Origin: Bacteroidales bacterium UBA5281
Lineage (GTDB): Bacteria; Bacteroidota; Bacteroidia; Bacteroidales; Lentimicrobiaceae
Length of the DNA: 64,000 nucleotides
Assembly (NCBI GenBank): GCA_002410555.1
Contig: DHSR01000020.1
Span: 78,361-142,360 of the forward strand
Direction of reading: 5' to 3'
Position numbers and translations under genes: made by a program
In this document: positions 60,383 through 64,000 of the stretch, one piece after another
How the letters are laid out: the number at the start of each line of letters is the position of its first letter
Position numbering within the stretch: the stretch's first letter is position 1
Notes under the pieces: generated by a model
The model's input: only the letters and a program-made list of their open reading frames with translations
Database searches by the model: none
Told to the model about the DNA's origin: nothing

Positions 60383-62326
60383 TTATTTGGATGATTTTGC
60401 CAGATTAAGAGAAAAGGTAAAGGTACTTCCTTTGCCTGGTGTGCTCTCGGCTGTAATTACTGATTTATGAATATTCATAAATTCCTGACACAAAATCAGT
60501 CCCAGACCCGTACCGGTTTCGCTATTGGTACCACTATTTTTCAGATTGCCATCAATGCGAAACAGGCGTGACAATTCATCTTCAGTCATTCCTACCCCGG
60601 TATCGGTAACACTCACATAAGCGCTTGTTTCTTTCACCCGGCAACTTACAGTGACCGATCCGCCATTGGGAGTGAATTTTATGGCATTACTCAGCAAGTT
60701 CCTCATTATCGTAAACAACATGTTTTTATCTGCGATTACGGTTATTTTTCCAGGTATATCCGTGTAAAGCGATAGCTGTTTATTATCAGCTGAAGAACGT
60801 ACAACTTCTATGGATGATTCAACGATTTCAGCAATATCAACGGGTTGCGGATTGAACTCAATGCGTCCGGACTGTGCTCTGGACCAGGTAAGCAAATTTT
60901 CGAGCAAAGCATATATGTGCTGACTCGACTGCCGGATGATGCCAAGATAGGAGCGCTTTTCTGCATCGCTTATCTCATCAAATTCAGTATAAGCCAGATC
61001 GACAAATCCAAGCAGGGAAGTAAATGGGTTCTTTAGATCATGGGCTATAATGGACAGAAAACGATCTTTAGTTTCAATTAGTTTCTCTAACTCTGATTTC
61101 TCAGATTCACTCAATGTATTACTTTGAGCGCTGTTAGCTTTTGATTTAGTCTTATGTAATTGCTGCAGGACAATGATTATTAACAATATGATTACAAAGA
61201 CAGAGAGTGCAATCAATGCCATTTTGGTATTTGTATTCTGTTCAAGCTTTAAAGATTGCTCCAGATTTTCACGCAGTAAATATTCGCTTTCACTCCGTTC
61301 ATACATCCGGTAATTCTCCTGCGACTGGTTGAGCAGTTTCAACTGTTGATCATTATACAGACTGTCCTGAAGCTCTATATACTGTTCGAGATAAGTAAAA
61401 GCAATAGCTGGTTGCTTTAATGCCATGGTGATACGAGCAAGTTTTGAATAAGCGCTCAGCACCAAATCCATTAAATTTGAACTACGGGCAATGGCCAATC
61501 CACCCTCTATACTTTTATAAGCTTCCACCCTTTTGCCACTTTCAAAAAAGACTTCACCTAATTGAATGAGAGCGGTTGCCTCGTATTGCTCATTTTTAAC
61601 CTCGCGTGACAGATTCAGTGCAAGAAAAAGAAACTTTTCGGCCTGAAGAATCTCATTCTTTTCCTTATATAACTCACCCAGAGTAGTATATATCAGAAGC
61701 AAGGAGTGTTTATTTATGACAGACTGTACTGCTGTGGTCCCTGCATTCAAATTCCCGTTTACATGGGTATCGTCAATAGTGCCCAGGTTTAAATAAGATG
61801 CTTCGAGATCATCTCTGGAAGATAAATTTTCGATAATATTTAGTGCGCGAAGAAAATAATCCAGCGAAAGTTCAGTTTGCCGCTTCTCGTGATAGATAAC
61901 TCCCAGATTGATGGCTGCATTTGCTGCTTCAGAAAACATGCGGTTCCGGTGAAAATAGTCCAGTGCGGTGAGGCTGTTCAGAATCGCTCTGTCAAAGTTT
62001 CTTAACCGCGAATACACCATACCAAGTGTATAATGTGCATTGGCCCAACCAATAGAATCTCCCGCAGCTTTGCGCTCATCGGCTTCACGGGTGAGATAAT
62101 CTGCTGCATCGCTAAAGGCATGTATTGACATGGCATTACGCGAAAGCTGCTGCAAGAGGCTGGCGCGATAGACCGGGTCTGCAGTAGTTTCTAACTGCAT
62201 CCTCAGACTATCGGTTCTGTTCACTTGCGCAATTAACGGAAATGTGATAACGAAAGCGGTAAAAAGAAGCATCAGTATCCTTAAGGACCTGAAACAACAT
62301 ATACCGGTTAGCGCTGATTTTTGCAA
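60383..62326 (-). CDS. TPR-containing sensor histidine kinase
   Basis: 647 residues. Signal or anchor segment at about 16-33, a periplasmic TPR region (about 90-330) with repeats such as AHYTLGMVYSRLRNFDRAI and AINLGVIYHEKRQTELSL, a transmembrane helix (about 370-388), a short coiled segment, then HisKA with H429 in SIIAHDLKNPF and HATPase with NLLSNAIKF, DTGVGM and GTGLGL. Bacteroidota use this layout as stand-alone or orphan sensors. No response regulator gene is adjacent. The radical SAM gene ends 16 bases upstream of its start, so the two are likely co-transcribed. Confidence 0.93.
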   Translation of the reverse strand: MQKSALTGICCFRSLRILMLLFTAFVITFPLIAQVNRTDSLRMQLETTADPVYRASLLQQLSRNAMSIHAFSDAADYLTREADERKAAGDSIGWANAHYTLGMVYSRLRNFDRAILNSLTALDYFHRNRMFSEAANAAINLGVIYHEKRQTELSLDYFLRALNIIENLSSRDDLEASYLNLGTIDDTHVNGNLNAGTTAVQSVINKHSLLLIYTTLGELYKEKNEILQAEKFLFLALNLSREVKNEQYEATALIQLGEVFFESGKRVEAYKSIEGGLAIARSSNLMDLVLSAYSKLARITMALKQPAIAFTYLEQYIELQDSLYNDQQLKLLNQSQENYRMYERSESEYLLRENLEQSLKLEQNTNTKMALIALSVFVIILLIIIVLQQLHKTKSKANSAQSNTLSESEKSELEKLIETKDRFLSIIAHDLKNPFTSLLGFVDLAYTEFDEISDAEKRSYLGIIRQSSQHIYALLENLLTWSRAQSGRIEFNPQPVDIAEIVESSIEVVRSSADNKQLSLYTDIPGKITVIADKNMLFTIMRNLLSNAIKFTPNGGSVTVSCRVKETSAYVSVTDTGVGMTEDELSRLFRIDGNLKNSGTNSETGTGLGLILCQEFMNIHKSVITAESTPGKGSTFTFSLNLAKSSK

Positions 62327-62342
62327 AATGTTTTCTTTATTT

Positions 62343-63302
62343 TTATGTCAGTTTTATTTCAAAGGGATGAAACTCATTAAAATCGGGCAGATAACAGTCG
62401 TTGCTTTCCAGTTCCTGAATATAGCCATTACTTATTCCCAAATCTTCCATGTGCCTTAGAACCCGGTTATACTCTGCAGAAGAAAGGCTGCGATTTAAAC
62501 CTGGTACAGTTTCAACAGCGGGCATGGGATGGTACTGGGCCATCAATGAAACCCACATACCGGGTGAAAACGCTTCAGCTATTATATTTAATACCCCAAT
62601 ACTGTTCTCAATATATCCTGGAAGCACCAAATGTCTTATTAAAATTCCACTTACGGCAAGTTCCATATCATTGGTAATCAGCTTGCGGCCTTTTTGCCTG
62701 ATCATTTCTTTGATGGCGGCAGTGGCTGTTTGAACATAGTGAGTAACGCCTGAAAAGGTTTTTGCCAGTGCATCATCAGCATATTTAAAATCCGGCAGAT
62801 ATACATCAACCAGGCCTTCGAGCGATTGCAAAGTTTCAAGTTTATCGTATCCATTAGAGTTATATACAATTACCGGAAATCTGCCGCAGTCATTCAACAG
62901 TGAAATGATGTGCTTCATTTGTGGCACCTGATGTGATGGTGACACAAAACCAACTGCAGTACAACCCTGATCCAAACACGCCCCAATGCGTTTCACTACT
63001 TCTTCAAAGCTAAGTTCCGGCATTCCACCATTCAACGGGGGAGCGCTGATTTGAATGTTCTGGCAATACGTGCATCTTAGGTTACAATTACCGAAAAACA
63101 CATTGCATATACCAGATTCGCCCGAAAGACAGGGCTCCTCGCCGTGATGTACACAAATTGAAACAACCCCCGACCCTGCTCCGGCTCCACAGAAACCGGT
63201 TTGTCCAATACTTCTGTGAACTTTACAGACGTGTGGGCAAATACCGCATGCATCCAGATGATTATCTGAGAAATTAGGAGATATGTTTAAGCTACGAATC
63301 AT
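62343..63302 (-). CDS. Radical SAM protein, PflA/PflX-like
   Basis: 319 residues. CNLRCTYCQN holds the cluster Cys C73, C77 and C80 in the CxxxCxxC form. The N-terminal part has further Cys (C19, C22, C26, C38) in CGICPHVCKVHR and FCGAG, an additional metal site typical of the PflX/COG1313 group. The substrate is unknown; pyruvate formate-lyase activation itself is unlikely, since no such gene is nearby. Partner candidate by position: the histidine kinase downstream. Confidence 0.88.
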   Translation of the reverse strand: MIRSLNISPNFSDNHLDACGICPHVCKVHRSIGQTGFCGAGAGSGVVSICVHHGEEPCLSGESGICNVFFGNCNLRCTYCQNIQISAPPLNGGMPELSFEEVVKRIGACLDQGCTAVGFVSPSHQVPQMKHIISLLNDCGRFPVIVYNSNGYDKLETLQSLEGLVDVYLPDFKYADDALAKTFSGVTHYVQTATAAIKEMIRQKGRKLITNDMELAVSGILIRHLVLPGYIENSIGVLNIIAEAFSPGMWVSLMAQYHPMPAVETVPGLNRSLSSAEYNRVLRHMEDLGISNGYIQELESNDCYLPDFNEFHPFEIKLT

Positions 63303-63403
63303 TCGTCTATATTAAATGTTTCACACAAAATCTGATAAAAAAATGTTTCCAGCTCATATGGTTGTTGTTTATTAACTTTGTGGCCAATTGTAATGTGCAC
63401 TTT

Positions 63404-63676
63404 ATGTTAGTATTTCAGAATTATTTTTTTTTGACTGAAGAACGCTTTAAGCCTGATAATTCAGCTGAGTTGAATATTACCCAAAAGGATATAAAAACAG
63501 GAAAAAGTGTAAAATATTTTCATTTCAAACCTCCTTATTATATTACTTTTAATAACTCAGCTATCAAACGCATACTTAAAGGCCACTGTTTTAATTCTTA
63601 CCGGCGGTTGATCCAGGTAATTCGTGTAAAAATACTTTACAATCAACCTCAATGCCGATTTGATGTAACCTATTGA
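63404..63676 (+). CDS. Small protein of unknown function (90 aa)
   Basis: 90 residues from the ATG at 63404: MLVFQNYFFLTEERFKPDNS, then SAELNITQKDIKTGKSVKYF and a basic C-terminal half. TAACTTTG at 63373-63380 is a good -7 box about 24 bases upstream, which supports this start over a TTG at 63362. No recognised family; the low-complexity composition (F, Y, K, N) leaves doubt that it is a gene. Confidence 0.4.
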   Translation: MLVFQNYFFLTEERFKPDNSAELNITQKDIKTGKSVKYFHFKPPYYITFNNSAIKRILKGHCFNSYRRLIQVIRVKILYNQPQCRFDVTY

Positions 63677-63755
63677 TTACCAGACAAAAGTAAATCATTT
63701 TCGGCCAAAAAGCAATAGATTGTTGATAAATTAGGTATTAATACTTAGCTTATGG

Positions 63756-64000
63756 GTGATCTGTAATCTGTGATCTGTAATCTGTGGGTTTGTTGATTTG
63801 TTGATTTGTTGATTTGTTGAGGTGTTGAGCCTTTCAAACATAATTCGCATTAATTTGCGTAATTCGCGGTTAATTGGTGATTGGTGACTGGTGATCTGTG
63901 ATCTGTGGGTTTGTTGATTTGTTGATTTGTTGAGGTGTTGAGCCTTTGAAATATAATTCGCGTTAATTTGCGTATTTCGCGGTTAATTGGTGATTAGTGA
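63756..64000. repeat. Tandem repeat running out of the right edge
   Basis: Unit of about 121 bp: TGATCTGTAATCTGTGGG, a run of TTGATTTG 8-mers, GAGGTGTTGAGCC, AATTCGC-TTAATTTGCG and CGGTTAATTGGTGA. The first copy (about 63771-63890) has three 8-mers, the second (about 63891 onward) two. The first has an extra TGATCTGTAATC prefix from 63756. The rest of 63677-63755 holds no gene. The array continues past the window. Confidence 0.85.

Overview
This window is chromosomal DNA from a member of the Bacteroidota. The evidence is gene content (type III glutamine synthetase, two secreted peptidases with type IX secretion C-terminal sorting domains, DUF4831, DUF2061, DUF4199, DUF3127 and DUF6913 proteins, a Bacteroidota-type bifunctional GlmU-like protein, a serC/acyl-CoA-reductase-like neighbourhood) and promoter form. 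Upstream of the SRP RNA, tRNA-Lys, serC, ugd, rarA and other genes I can read the Bacteroidota -33/-7 pattern (TTTG, about 19-21 bases, TAnnTTTG). The genus cannot be fixed from the sequence alone.

Layout. 1-7.4 kb: housekeeping genes (end of a probable rhodanese-domain gene, SDR, DEAD-box helicase, small lipoprotein, rarA, kdsA, Yip1, DUF4831, DUF2061). 7.6-10.6 kb: an AT-rich accessory patch of three minus-strand genes. Two of them form a DUF6978/DUF1828 pair bracketed by direct repeats whose 168-bp core matches at 166 positions. 10.8-20.4 kb: glnN, a sodium:solute symporter, a four-gene GDP-D-glycero-D-manno-heptose operon (hddA-gmhA-hddC-gmhB), two glycosyltransferases and a DUF4199 protein. 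20.5-21.9 kb: SRP RNA, a YrdC-type gene, a cupin and tRNA-Lys.

21.86-28.41 kb: a compact integrative element of 6,490 bp inserted at the 3' end of tRNA-Lys(TTT), bounded by 66-bp direct repeats (62 identical positions). It carries a tyrosine integrase, a DUF3853-type DNA-binding protein, a RepA-like RecA-fold ATPase, a stripped-down family-A DNA polymerase-like protein, a DUF5681 protein and several unknown small genes, mostly coupled by ATGA overlaps. Between the ATPase and polymerase genes is an iteron-like array of six TATGCAA-type sites. I take it to be a self-replicating integrative element or phage satellite; it is the most interesting object in the window.

28.4-37.4 kb: a frame-broken lipoprotein gene, a nucleotide-sugar operon (ugd, uxs, rmlD, a degenerate GxxExxY gene, phosphohexomutase), sucD and mnmE. 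37.4-38.4 kb: a REPtron, that is a Y1 (RAYT) transposase gene between two arrays of a 79-bp palindromic repeat. 38.4-63.7 kb: topB, membrane proteins, an M14 carboxypeptidase/dapA/DUF6913/flavin reductase/solute-binding-protein run, an M1 aminopeptidase, lon, a GlmU-like gene, rpmE2, a LuxC-like gene, serC, aat, guanine deaminase, DUF3127, a TPR histidine kinase and a radical SAM gene. The right edge is a tandem repeat running out of the window.
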